A stretch of 64,000 bases of DNA from Planctobacterium marinum. GTDB taxonomy: Bacteria > Pseudomonadota > Gammaproteobacteria > Enterobacterales > Alteromonadaceae. The notes below the pieces were generated by a model. That model did not search any database and was not told the DNA's origin. It was given only the letters and a program-made list of their open reading frames with translations. Shown piece after piece: positions 18,613-27,026 of the stretch. The stretch's first letter is position 1. Every line of letters starts with the position of its first letter. The stretch is taken from the NCBI RefSeq assembly GCF_020687805.1, contig NZ_JAJEWQ010000003.1:671736-735735 (forward strand), written 5' to 3'. A program made the translations under genes and the position numbers.

Positions 18613-20117
18613 AGAGATTCCAATGATTGCATTAATCGTTCAACATCATTAGGCGTATTCCCCAAACAACTCACATGAATAGCTGAAGCGACCATTGCCA
18701 CAAAGGAGGCCTGCCATAAAGTGGCACCTGCTTTTAGCAATAATGCAGAACACACCAAGGTCAGATCCCCGGCCCCCGCAACATCTAGCGGGTTTTTATT
18801 TAATGCCGGTAAAGAATCCAAATGATGTTTTGGCTCTGTAGCATCTAGAATTAATGTCCCTTCAGCTCCAAGTGTTATTAGTACGTTTTTCACATTTAAC
18901 CGTTGGGATACATTTTCAATAATCTCGGCCAATCCAACGTCATTATCCATGATACCAACGGCCAATCTGGCTTCAAGCTCAGTGGGGGTTACTAAGTCCA
19001 ATGAAGTGAACTTACTCAAATCCCCGCGTTGTGAAGATGTTTGACTATCAGCAGCCACAAACACGTTTTGTTTGCGAGCAATATCCATGAGGTTGGCTAC
19101 CATATCCCCATTTAACAAGCCATAGCTGAAATCAGAAAAGATTACTACATCATAGTTAGCAATTTGGGACTCAAACAGCTCCACAAATTGCGTAAACAAT
19201 TGCGGTTCAAGAGAATGGCCTCTGAAATTATTTACGCGCAACAAAGTTTTATTTTGAGATCGATAACGACGCTTGGAAGTGGTTGGCCTTGAATTATCTA
19301 CTATCAAGTATTCTCCAATTCCATGCTGTTTAACCTGTTCTTTAACCCACGCTCCTTGTTCGTCTTCACCACAAATAGAAAAAAAGTCGACATGACAGCC
19401 AAAAGACTTAGCATGCAAAGCAACAATAGCAGCGCCGCCAACAAACTGTTTTGTATTGGTAGGTTTTACAACAATAGTCGGGTCTTCACGTGACAATCCC
19501 ACCGGGTCACATTCAACATACTCATCAACGATAATATCCCCAACCACCGCGACTCTTAGGGATTTAGTCTCACCAATAAGTTGAATCAGATTCGAACAGG
19601 CTACTTTATGCCTTCCTGCAAACTTACGAAATGCATCCGTAAAAACAGGTGAATAATACTGTTTACCATTTGGAATATAGTTAACGGCACCTGAGAGGCT
19701 TTCCCCGGAATTAAAGATTAGTTTACCCTGCCACTTGGATACAATGTCCTGCTCAATATTATAGCGGTGTTTAAACTCATGTCCCTTTACAACGATGTCA
19801 GGCTTAATTTTTTCTAATGTCTGAACTAAATCATCAACCAATGTGACTTCATCGACCAAACTAATTGATTTAAGCGCCATTATTCGGTCATCATCGCCTA
19901 AAATATGAGAACCTGCTTGTGACTTTTTGAACACCCCTACAACCACTTTTTGCCCTAGCTCTGAAGCCATTTTAAAAAGTCTGATATGTCCGGGATGTAA
20001 AACATTAAAAATACCAGAGATAAAGACAACTTTTGGTGATTTTTTATTAGTTTCCAGCAACGAAAAGTCCAATAGTTTTGTTATAAAAATATTTGAGTAA
20101 ACACTGTCATCTAACAA
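18609..20117 (-). CDS. fused nucleotidyltransferase-PfkB kinase, HldE-like with swapped domains
   Basis: A 502-aa bifunctional protein. Residues 1 to about 165 are a cytidylyltransferase-like domain with GIFNVLHPGH at residues 35-44 and DIVVKGHEF. From about residue 185 comes a PfkB/ribokinase-type kinase similar to HldE domain 1: VVGDIIVDEY, GLSREDPTIVV, VGGAAIVALHAKSFG, and the catalytic DVAGAGD near residue 450. Canonical HldE has the kinase first and the adenylyltransferase last, so the order here is reversed. It probably phosphorylates a heptose-7-phosphate at C1 and nucleotidylates it, feeding an island sugar. The downstream nucleotidyltransferase gives the cell two possible activation routes. 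Start ATG at 20117. Confidence 0.8.
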   Translation of the reverse strand: MLDDSVYSNIFITKLLDFSLLETNKKSPKVVFISGIFNVLHPGHIRLFKMASELGQKVVVGVFKKSQAGSHILGDDDRIMALKSISLVDEVTLVDDLVQTLEKIKPDIVVKGHEFKHRYNIEQDIVSKWQGKLIFNSGESLSGAVNYIPNGKQYYSPVFTDAFRKFAGRHKVACSNLIQLIGETKSLRVAVVGDIIVDEYVECDPVGLSREDPTIVVKPTNTKQFVGGAAIVALHAKSFGCHVDFFSICGEDEQGAWVKEQVKQHGIGEYLIVDNSRPTTSKRRYRSQNKTLLRVNNFRGHSLEPQLFTQFVELFESQIANYDVVIFSDFSYGLLNGDMVANLMDIARKQNVFVAADSQTSSQRGDLSKFTSLDLVTPTELEARLAVGIMDNDVGLAEIIENVSQRLNVKNVLITLGAEGTLILDATEPKHHLDSLPALNKNPLDVAGAGDLTLVCSALLLKAGATLWQASFVAMVASAIHVSCLGNTPNDVERLMQSLESL

Positions 20118-20121
20118 TAAT

Positions 20122-20988
20122 TTAATGTGTTAAATGCCAATTAAGGACAAAGGCTTCCTTCAAAGCTTGCTCTGCGGATTCGGAGGTAAAACCCAGCCTA
20201 TTTTCCTGTTTATCGACCTTCAGCGTCGTATTTTTAGGACATTGTTGTAAGGCGAGTTGCGCAATAACGTTTTCTTCTGGCAACTGTAGCAATTTTCCTA
20301 TAAACCTGAGGGCAGAATAGTAACTGATGTCATTAGATGCTGACAACTGATAAACCCCAGGTTTAAAATTAGCAACAAGCGCTACAAGAAATTGGCAGAC
20401 TCGCTCGATATATACCGGAGCAAAAACCATATCCTTGTACACCGCAACTTTTTCTCCATTCAATAAACTTGTAATGAACTTCCGAAAAAGGGGATATTGA
20501 CCGTCAATGACCTTTGTCAAGCGCACTATTGCCACTGAATGAGAATGTTCTTTTGCTACTAACTCCATCAGTACTTTACTTTTTCCGTATTCTGAAAAAG
20601 GGGAAAAAATGGCATCTTTGTTGACGTAAGGCTCATCACCTGAAAAAACCTGATTCGTAGAGAATAAAACCCAATGCCTTACTCTCAATCGCCCCATTAA
20701 AAATTGCACTGCGTGACAATTTATTAATTGAGCACGAACGGGATCAGTATGACAGGCTGCAATATTAGTCATCGCAGCAAACACCAAACAAAAATCATAT
20801 TCTTGCTGTAATATAAATTCAGACATATTTTCAACTTCTTCCAAGTCAAGAAAGTGGTATCTGTGATTATGTCTGCTTGTCTGATGAATTGCGCAATTCA
20901 AATGAGAAATACAGTGAGTTACAAAAGCGCGAGCTAGTTTTGATTCGCTACCAATGACTAAAATACGGATTTCAGGGGTTATTGTCAT
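20122..20988 (-). CDS. RmlD-like NAD(P)-dependent sugar reductase
   Basis: A 288-aa SDR of the RmlD (dTDP-4-dehydrorhamnose reductase) type. It has ILVIGSESKLARAF at the N terminus in place of the usual GxxGQLG, YDFCLVFAAMTNIAACH, LFSTNQVFSG and catalytic YGKSK. It probably reduces a 4-keto sugar nucleotide. It lies 4 nt before the HldE-like gene. RmlA, B and C are not adjacent, so the product need not be rhamnose. Confidence 0.7.
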   Translation of the reverse strand: MTITPEIRILVIGSESKLARAFVTHCISHLNCAIHQTSRHNHRYHFLDLEEVENMSEFILQQEYDFCLVFAAMTNIAACHTDPVRAQLINCHAVQFLMGRLRVRHWVLFSTNQVFSGDEPYVNKDAIFSPFSEYGKSKVLMELVAKEHSHSVAIVRLTKVIDGQYPLFRKFITSLLNGEKVAVYKDMVFAPVYIERVCQFLVALVANFKPGVYQLSASNDISYYSALRFIGKLLQLPEENVIAQLALQQCPKNTTLKVDKQENRLGFTSESAEQALKEAFVLNWHLTH

Positions 20989-21004
20989 TGAAAAATAACC
21001 TTCC

Positions 21005-21793
21005 TTATCTTAGATTAGTGTGCTTAAGCTTGTCTTCGGGTATGATTAAAGTGAACTCCACGCTAAAGCGGGTAATTCTTCCTGTTCCCGGTATCCCCCC
21101 GTGCAATAAACGATCATGAAAAATAATATATTCTCCTGAATTAAGCGGTAAATTATACAAGTCTAATGATTCTAACTCATGGTCAATAACAGGCTTATAG
21201 ATTCCATCTTTAAAAACTGCATGATAACGCCAGTCATTTTTTTTATGCGAATTAGGTACTACCCTCAAGCCATTAAGACCAGGTTCTGTAAACAGCGCTA
21301 ACCAAAGTTTTAGGCGAAAGCAATTGGCAGGCATCTTGCCATGCCCAAGTTTCCAAAACCATTCGTCAGCATGAACAGGGCCAACATCTGGCTTACCGGG
21401 TCTCACCAAGCGCCAATATACGTTTTCATATGATAAATTTTCTTCATCTGATATCAAAAACTCACCAAAAATATTCCTGAGATCGCTATAGAAGTTCGTA
21501 CCCTTGAATTTGCTTAGTAACTTCTCATCAAAAATGCGGCGCTGCTTGCACCATATTTGTTCATGGGCTAATTCAAGCTTCTCCGCCAGGATATGATATG
21601 AAGATAAGCATTGATTCTTAAAATGATGCCAATGCTCAGGGGACACCTCCGCAATAACGGCTAGAAATTGTTCTTTCACCAACTCCTGGATGGTCATCAA
21701 GTCCCGTCGATTAACTGAGGCAATCTTGTAGCCAGGTCCAAATTCAATCTCTCGCAAAAAGCTGGAACAAACATCAAAATCAAAAGTTTTCAT
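21005..21793 (-). CDS. phytanoyl-CoA dioxygenase-like Fe(II)/2-oxoglutarate oxygenase
   Basis: A 262-aa cupin-fold oxygenase-like protein. The iron ligands are readable as H-x-D in GPVHADEWFW and a distal His in FHDRLLHGG, followed by an Arg-containing strand (TRFSVEF) for 2-oxoglutarate. Such enzymes hydroxylate or epimerise small molecules, including sugars and acyl chains. It overlaps the glycosyltransferase downstream gene order by 4 nt (21790-21793). A second, diverged oxygenase is at 23345-24229. Substrate unknown. Confidence 0.7.
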   Translation of the reverse strand: MKTFDFDVCSSFLREIEFGPGYKIASVNRRDLMTIQELVKEQFLAVIAEVSPEHWHHFKNQCLSSYHILAEKLELAHEQIWCKQRRIFDEKLLSKFKGTNFYSDLRNIFGEFLISDEENLSYENVYWRLVRPGKPDVGPVHADEWFWKLGHGKMPANCFRLKLWLALFTEPGLNGLRVVPNSHKKNDWRYHAVFKDGIYKPVIDHELESLDLYNLPLNSGEYIIFHDRLLHGGIPGTGRITRFSVEFTLIIPEDKLKHTNLR

Positions 21794-22953
21794 GGCTTTC
21801 TCAGCGAATCAATATATTCAAACAACGCCGGTGCAGCGCGCTCAAACACAAATTGTTCAGCACACTTTTTATTATGTTCTCGAAATTTCGTCACTTGTAC
21901 CCGATCTAATTTATTAATCGTTTCAGCCAATATTTTCAAATCAACCTCAGTGTCAAACGCAACACCCAAATTAAACTTCTGCACATAATTGTACATTTCT
22001 TTTGAGCCCGCTGTGACCAGCATCAAACCTGCCCCCAAATATTCAAAAAACTTGTTGGGTAAAGAAATAGCATGCTGGTTTTCCTGGTTTTCCAATAAAT
22101 GTATACCTATATCATAGTCAGCAATGAACGGGATAATGTCTTCAAACGCCACTGGCGGCAATAGAGTTACAGATGAGGTTTTCTCAACTAACGATTTTAA
22201 AGCTTTAAAATACCCCCTATCATAGGGCTTTAACATTAAATGAAGCTCAATACCCGGAGATAAATATGTTCCTAACTCAATGAGTTTTTCGATATTCCGG
22301 TCTTTATGAGCTGCGCCATGATAAATAAGCCGTAATTTCGAGCAGCCATCAGAAGTTTTTATTCCTGTTTCACCAGCTTTTTCGAGAAATGAGCGCAATG
22401 GAAAACTCGGAAAGTTGTAGAATTGAGCACCATATACCTCTTGATATTTTTTAACAACGAGTTCAGAAACCGTTATTTTACAGGGAAACTTGGGAACCAA
22501 GGTGCGGCACCAATAATCATATATAGGCGCATCATAGGCTCTAAAAGACGCATCTTCGGCGAACATTAACGGATAAAACTCTCTTGCATCATAGACAATA
22601 GGCTGAGGACAATGCTTAAACAGGCATAACAAACTAATATCGTGCACAAAAATATAGTCGTATTCCCGCAAGCAACCTGGGGGGAGATTGCTAAAAATCC
22701 TTTTTTCCTCAATGCGTGCCGCTATCCCAACTAAATGAAACCTGACCAGAATCCTTAGGAAATACTGCATTAATTTGGACACGCTGCGTTTTAACACAAA
22801 GAAGTGATTTATTTCAGGAAATGGATGAAAATCTTTTGATAAAATATCCACCTCATTATGTTTAGATAAGTAAGTAAACAATCGCTTTGGACGCGGGCAA
22901 GTATGAAAACTATCGTAAAACGCGATTAACACCTTTTTATTCTTAATGCTCAT
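21790..22953 (-). CDS. glycosyltransferase (GT-B fold, family 4-like)
   Basis: A 387-aa glycosyltransferase-like protein. The N-terminal domain starts KKVLIAFYDSFHTCPRPKRL; the C-terminal domain has LRLIYHGAAHKDRNIEKL, VTLLPPVAFEDIIPFIADYDIGIHLL and LPNKFFEYLGAGLMLVTA, which are typical donor-binding elements. I choose the ATG at 22953 because it overlaps the upstream stop as ATGA; the frame is open 15 codons further to 22998 but without a ribosome site. It likely adds one sugar in the glycan made by this island. Confidence 0.75.
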   Translation of the reverse strand: MSIKNKKVLIAFYDSFHTCPRPKRLFTYLSKHNEVDILSKDFHPFPEINHFFVLKRSVSKLMQYFLRILVRFHLVGIAARIEEKRIFSNLPPGCLREYDYIFVHDISLLCLFKHCPQPIVYDAREFYPLMFAEDASFRAYDAPIYDYWCRTLVPKFPCKITVSELVVKKYQEVYGAQFYNFPSFPLRSFLEKAGETGIKTSDGCSKLRLIYHGAAHKDRNIEKLIELGTYLSPGIELHLMLKPYDRGYFKALKSLVEKTSSVTLLPPVAFEDIIPFIADYDIGIHLLENQENQHAISLPNKFFEYLGAGLMLVTAGSKEMYNYVQKFNLGVAFDTEVDLKILAETINKLDRVQVTKFREHNKKCAEQFVFERAAPALFEYIDSLRKP

Positions 22954-23306
22954 ATAGCAACTACCACTTGCTCTTTTCTTACTCCCTGGCGCAAGCACTC
23001 ATTCAACATTTCAGTAATCATTGCTTCTGAACAAATCACTACAACATCATTTTTTGCTACATTTTTAAGTTCTGTAGTGGGAAAAACTTGTCGCTGCCAA
23101 TACTGATAAGGCTGATGATTCGCCCGAATATCTATCCATATAAAATCATCACATTCATGTGCCTGTAAAAACTCGATAATTTCCACTCCCATCGCCCCTG
23201 CCCCATATAAATATACTTTTTCCCAGCGACGGAAACGAAGATAAAAAGCAACGTAAACACGAAATGGAACGACGAATAAAATAAAGCGTTTAATCAAATC
23301 AATCAT
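22950..23306 (-). CDS. small standalone Rossmann-like domain protein
   Basis: A 118-aa protein with a basic, hydrophobic N terminus (residues 1-25), then KVYLYGAGAMGVEI, FIWIDIRANH, VVVICSEAMITEML and a final strand EQVVVAI. The order of loop, acidic strand end, hydrophobic strand and final strand is the same as in the 123-aa protein at 16386-16757, so the two are probable paralogues. Both are transcriptionally coupled to a glycosyltransferase gene. Function unknown; a sugar-nucleotide sensor or a partner subunit is a guess. Confidence 0.6.
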   Translation of the reverse strand: MIDLIKRFILFVVPFRVYVAFYLRFRRWEKVYLYGAGAMGVEIIEFLQAHECDDFIWIDIRANHQPYQYWQRQVFPTTELKNVAKNDVVVICSEAMITEMLNECLRQGVRKEQVVVAI

Positions 23307-23344
23307 AGCTTTGGTGCCTCCAATAAATTAAAACTCGTTACTAT

Positions 23345-24229
23345 TTAAGTTCTGGAGTTTTCATCTTCACGCATATTTAATTCAGCATTTGTCAATTCAG
23401 AGAGTTCATCGGAGTGAACCTGATAGTACTGATTGGCAGCCTCTGCCAACCCTGACCTAAATAATGGTTTGTAATAGCCCGGTTTTAAAAACCTCGACAC
23501 AGGCGAAAACGTTGGCTTCAACCTAAAATCAATTGACCAGCGAGTTATACAATCGTTATTAATTTCCTGGCCATGTAATAAGCCCAGGCTAAAAATTAAT
23601 ACCTGATCTCGGCTTAACGTAATGGGGGTTAATTCGAACTGTTCAGATTTCTGGATAACTTTGGGTGCATAAAGAAATCCCATTTTATTTTCATTTGAGC
23701 CTTTCGATACTTCCTTCGAATAGGTTTGTTTTACGTTAACGTCGCCCATCAAATGACTTTTGGCAACGACATTCAATGCCCCTTTTTCAGTAACTTGAGT
23801 TAAATTTACTGAATTCGACATTTCATAAGCGCAGTTGCCGTAGAATGTGTCTCTGTGCAAGCCTATGTTATCACCAACATGCCCTGGTCTCGCTATACGC
23901 AAGTATGGATGCACCTGTATATCAACATCCAGCCCATAAACAGCTTCAAAAATTTCTCGATTGTCTTTTACCAGGTGTATATGCACAGCTGATCGGCCAA
24001 GGATTTCGAAAAGTCGAAATTGCAGAGCTTTATGCGCCTCATTATTACGGACATGTAAATGATATTCTTCTAAGGTTACGGAGGTCTTAAACTCTTCCGT
24101 CAAAATAGATTCGAATTTCTCACGCAACACCTCAATCACTGAATATTGCAAACCACCCAGCACGACAAACCCATGCTCAGCAAGGTAGTTGTTTGCTTCT
24201 CTTCGACTATGAATATCGAAATCATACAT
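23345..24229 (-). CDS. phytanoyl-CoA dioxygenase-like protein
   Basis: A 294-aa protein with the iron-ligand pattern H-x-D in NIGLHRDTFYGN, a distal His in LGLLHGQEIN and the basic strand WSIDFRLKP. These are features of the PhyH group of Fe(II)/2-oxoglutarate oxygenases. It follows the E1 beta gene's start side by 2 nt and is likely co-transcribed with the TPP enzyme pair. It may oxidise the same sugar or acyl intermediate, by inference. Overall similarity to the oxygenase at 21005 is low outside the metal site. Confidence 0.6.
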   Translation of the reverse strand: MYDFDIHSRREANNYLAEHGFVVLGGLQYSVIEVLREKFESILTEEFKTSVTLEEYHLHVRNNEAHKALQFRLFEILGRSAVHIHLVKDNREIFEAVYGLDVDIQVHPYLRIARPGHVGDNIGLHRDTFYGNCAYEMSNSVNLTQVTEKGALNVVAKSHLMGDVNVKQTYSKEVSKGSNENKMGFLYAPKVIQKSEQFELTPITLSRDQVLIFSLGLLHGQEINNDCITRWSIDFRLKPTFSPVSRFLKPGYYKPLFRSGLAEAANQYYQVHSDELSELTNAELNMREDENSRT

Positions 24230-24231
24230 AA

Positions 24232-25296
24232 CTAAAAAGGCCCCTTAAACCATTCACCAGGCACATCATGATGTTCGGGCACTGTTAAACTATTTAATGC
24301 TTTCTCAATTTCGGTAACGCAGCACATTTTGCAGGCTTGGGTGACTATGTTTCTGGCGTCGGGATGAAAGCTTTTGGTCAGACCATAACTGGTGGGTTCG
24401 GGAAAATCCGGCATGGCAATACGGGCCGGTGCGGTTTTGAGCAGTGAAAATTGCTTTTCTGCACTGCGGGCAACAATTTCTGCGGAAACGGAACAGGTTA
24501 ATGCACCAGTATCAAGTGCCAGAACGCGGCCAGTTTTAGCAATCGAAGCTTCAATTGTTGCCCAATCGATAGGCTGCACAGTTCTCAAGTCGATAACTTC
24601 CGCAGAAATCCCTACAGACTGCAAAACCTCCGCAGCACGCAACGCTTCTACCACCTGGTATGAAATGGCTACTAGTGTAATATCTGTGCCTGTTCTTAAA
24701 ACTTTGGCTTTTCCGAGGACATCATCTTGCCAGCCAGCCGGTACGTTGCCCTCTTGATGGTGCAACCAGCGATGTTCTAAAAACACCACCGGATTAGGAT
24801 CAAAAATACTCGCCAACAACAAACCTTTCGCGTCAGCAGCTGTAGCAGGCATCACCACTTTTAAGCCCGGAATATGCGCAAACCAGGCCTGTAAGTTCTG
24901 GGAATGTGTAGGTCCCTGTCCCCATCCCCTACCTAACATTAATCTTATGGTGATTGGCACCGAGCGCTGTCCACCAAACATGTAAAACCATTTCGCAGCA
25001 GCGTTTACTAGCTGATCCATGGCCAATAAGAAAAAGTCCAACCTTTGATGCACCATGACAGGTTTCATATCATTTAATGCGGCCCCAATGCCAATACCCA
25101 ACATGCCATTTTCAGATGTGGGCATATCAAATACTCGCTCTTCCCCAAACGCCTCCTGTAACCCCTTAGTGGTACCAAAGATGCGCTTGGGATCGTCAAC
25201 CCCGAGGCCATAGCAAAGTACTTCGGGATCTTTTTCCATTGCCAAGTGCATGGCTTCATTGATTGCTTGGGCGAAAGTTAAGCTGCGTTCACCCAT
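24232..25296 (-). CDS. TPP-dependent 2-oxoacid dehydrogenase E1-like, beta subunit
   Basis: A 354-aa transketolase-fold subunit: LTFAQAINEAMHLAM at the N terminus, VFDMPTSENGMLGIGIGAA, VHQRLDFFLLAMDQLVNAAAK and the C-terminal transketolase domain with VVEALRAAEVLQ and VIDLRTVQPID. With the alpha subunit it should form a heterotetramer that decarboxylates a 2-oxoacid and passes on the acyl carbanion. The start is the ATG at 25296, with AGAGGTGG upstream and overlap with the alpha stop (ATGGGTGA); the in-frame start at 25311 is less likely. No E2 or E3 gene is nearby. Confidence 0.82.
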   Translation of the reverse strand: MGERSLTFAQAINEAMHLAMEKDPEVLCYGLGVDDPKRIFGTTKGLQEAFGEERVFDMPTSENGMLGIGIGAALNDMKPVMVHQRLDFFLLAMDQLVNAAAKWFYMFGGQRSVPITIRLMLGRGWGQGPTHSQNLQAWFAHIPGLKVVMPATAADAKGLLLASIFDPNPVVFLEHRWLHHQEGNVPAGWQDDVLGKAKVLRTGTDITLVAISYQVVEALRAAEVLQSVGISAEVIDLRTVQPIDWATIEASIAKTGRVLALDTGALTCSVSAEIVARSAEKQFSLLKTAPARIAMPDFPEPTSYGLTKSFHPDARNIVTQACKMCCVTEIEKALNSLTVPEHHDVPGEWFKGPF

Positions 25297-26344
25297 TAGC
25301 CACCTCTGCAATGTTTATGTTAACGCCTTGAGCAAATACTGGCGAATAGGCTTGTTCAGATGGAGGATAGGGACTAGTTTCGGCGAATTGGAACGCGTCC
25401 TGTATCTCAGTTTCTAATTGCCGGATCATCACCTGCAATTTTTCTGCATCGAGAATTTTTGCTTTGTAGAGCTGTGTCTTGTACAGCTCTATGGGATCTC
25501 TTTCTTTCCACGCCAAAAACTCTGCCTCGCTGCGGTAGCCAATATCATTATCATAATGAGGCCCACAATGTTCTCGCCAGCGATAAGTGTGCAACTCCAC
25601 AAACGTGGCTGATTGCCCCTGACGACAAACATCAATCGCCGTAGTGAGGACGCGATGAGTTTCTGCCACAATATTGCCGTCCCCCTCCTGGCTGTGCAGG
25701 CCAATCGTGCTGGCGATGTCACAAATTTTACGACCTTGCGGCTGCCGAACCTTCAGTGGCGAATAAACAGAATACAAATTGTTTTCACAAACAAAGAGTA
25801 CCGGTAATTTTTTGACAACCGCAAAGTTTGCAGCCTCGTAAAAAACCCCCTCTTCGATAGCACCATCACCTAAAAACACCACTGTGATATCATTTTTGCC
25901 GCGCAACTTCTGTGAAAGAGCCAGGCCAACACCAATAGGAATAGTATTACCTACAATGGCAGTGCTGCCTTTAAATCCGACCTTTTCATCAATTAAATGC
26001 ATCGAGCCTCCACGGCCTTTGCAGCAGCCGCTTTGTTTACCATAGATCTCAGCCAGCATTGCCTTTAAGTCACCACCTTTTGCCAGGTAATGCGCATGAG
26101 CCCGATGTGTAGAAACTGCGAGATCGGATTCCGATAAAAGGGTACCAATAACTGCGGGAACGCACTCCTGACCAACGGACAGGTGCGTGGGGCAGCGCAT
26201 TTTGCCCTGTGGATATCTCTTGGCGATTTCCTCTTCTACCATGCGAATACGCAACATACTTTTAAGGACGCTCAACTTATATGCACCATTCATATTTTCG
26301 AATGTCACTGCACTTTCTTGTGTTTCGGGGCTTGAATTTTTCAT
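25289..26344 (-). CDS. TPP-dependent 2-oxoacid dehydrogenase E1-like, alpha subunit
   Basis: A 351-aa subunit with the thiamine diphosphate motif GDG-x-NN readable from GDGAIEEGVFYEA to VCENN, plus RAHAHYLAKGGDLKAMLAE and GKQSGCCKGRGGSMHL. I place the start at the ATG at 26344 (MKNSSPETQ), which comes just after the methyltransferase start region and overlaps the upstream gene's end only slightly; the frame is open to 26425. Because lipoyl E2 and E3 are missing, the pair may add a two-carbon unit to a keto sugar, as proposed for the AviB1/AviB2 pair of avilamycin, rather than make acyl-CoA. Confidence 0.82.
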   Translation of the reverse strand: MKNSSPETQESAVTFENMNGAYKLSVLKSMLRIRMVEEEIAKRYPQGKMRCPTHLSVGQECVPAVIGTLLSESDLAVSTHRAHAHYLAKGGDLKAMLAEIYGKQSGCCKGRGGSMHLIDEKVGFKGSTAIVGNTIPIGVGLALSQKLRGKNDITVVFLGDGAIEEGVFYEAANFAVVKKLPVLFVCENNLYSVYSPLKVRQPQGRKICDIASTIGLHSQEGDGNIVAETHRVLTTAIDVCRQGQSATFVELHTYRWREHCGPHYDNDIGYRSEAEFLAWKERDPIELYKTQLYKAKILDAEKLQVMIRQLETEIQDAFQFAETSPYPPSEQAYSPVFAQGVNINIAEVANG

Positions 26345-26357
26345 CAGATAGCGTCTC

Positions 26358-27017
26358 TCATGGGATAAACCAGTAATAATCGCCTGTATAGCCAACCTCT
26401 TGAAAGTAGGTTTTCCATTCATCAACGTGCATCATTGTTTTTGCGGTCAGATTCCAGGCCTCCATTCGCTGTTTTTCCTCTTCATTGCGATAAGCATCCA
26501 CGGTGATAAAGCTGCCTTTTCGAGTGACTCTTTCTATCTCATGCAAAGCCATTGTGAGTTGAGGCAGATCAAGGTTGTGCAAAGTGGTAATGGAAAATGT
26601 GAAATCAATGGACTTATCATCGAATGGCAGCGAAACCGCACTGCCCACCTGCAATGCATGGGCAATTTCAGGTTTACAGTTTTCGATAGCATATTCAGAA
26701 ACATCAATGCCGTGTATCTTTAATCCTGGAATCATTCTGTCCAGGTCGTATAACATAAAGCCTTTCGCACAGCCTATGTCTAACAAAATATCGCCGGCTT
26801 TGATACCAAAGTGCTTTTGGAAATCAGGCACAACCTGCTCCCAAAACCTGGAATGATAATGAAACCCACCGTAACCATGAGAGCGCTCCCCATCGAAAAA
26901 GGCTTTACCAAACTGACGCGCCAAAGCTCTGTCTGCCTCGCTTTTCTCCTGACCTCGTTGCTCGACATTGCGCTTTGAGCGAGGATAATGGCGCATTAAA
27001 TCAATTTCCTGTCCCAT
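26358..27017 (-). CDS. class I SAM-dependent methyltransferase
   Basis: A 219-aa methyltransferase: ILLDIGCAKGFMLYDL is motif I, IHGIDVSEYAIEN carries the acidic residue, and IDFTFSITTLHNLDL is the post-I segment. The N-terminal 70 residues are basic and hydrophilic. It lies 10 nt after the aminotransferase gene and just ahead of the E1 pair, suggesting that methylation, transamination and two-carbon addition act on one sugar. Substrate unknown. Confidence 0.8.
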   Translation of the reverse strand: MGQEIDLMRHYPRSKRNVEQRGQEKSEADRALARQFGKAFFDGERSHGYGGFHYHSRFWEQVVPDFQKHFGIKAGDILLDIGCAKGFMLYDLDRMIPGLKIHGIDVSEYAIENCKPEIAHALQVGSAVSLPFDDKSIDFTFSITTLHNLDLPQLTMALHEIERVTRKGSFITVDAYRNEEEKQRMEAWNLTAKTMMHVDEWKTYFQEVGYTGDYYWFIP

Positions 27018-27026
27018 CTTATCCTC

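Noticed and set aside
24232-26344. Housekeeping pyruvate or branched-chain dehydrogenase complex
   Set aside because: No lipoyl E2 or E3 gene follows and the flanking genes are sugar enzymes. The family alone cannot exclude it, but the context is against it.
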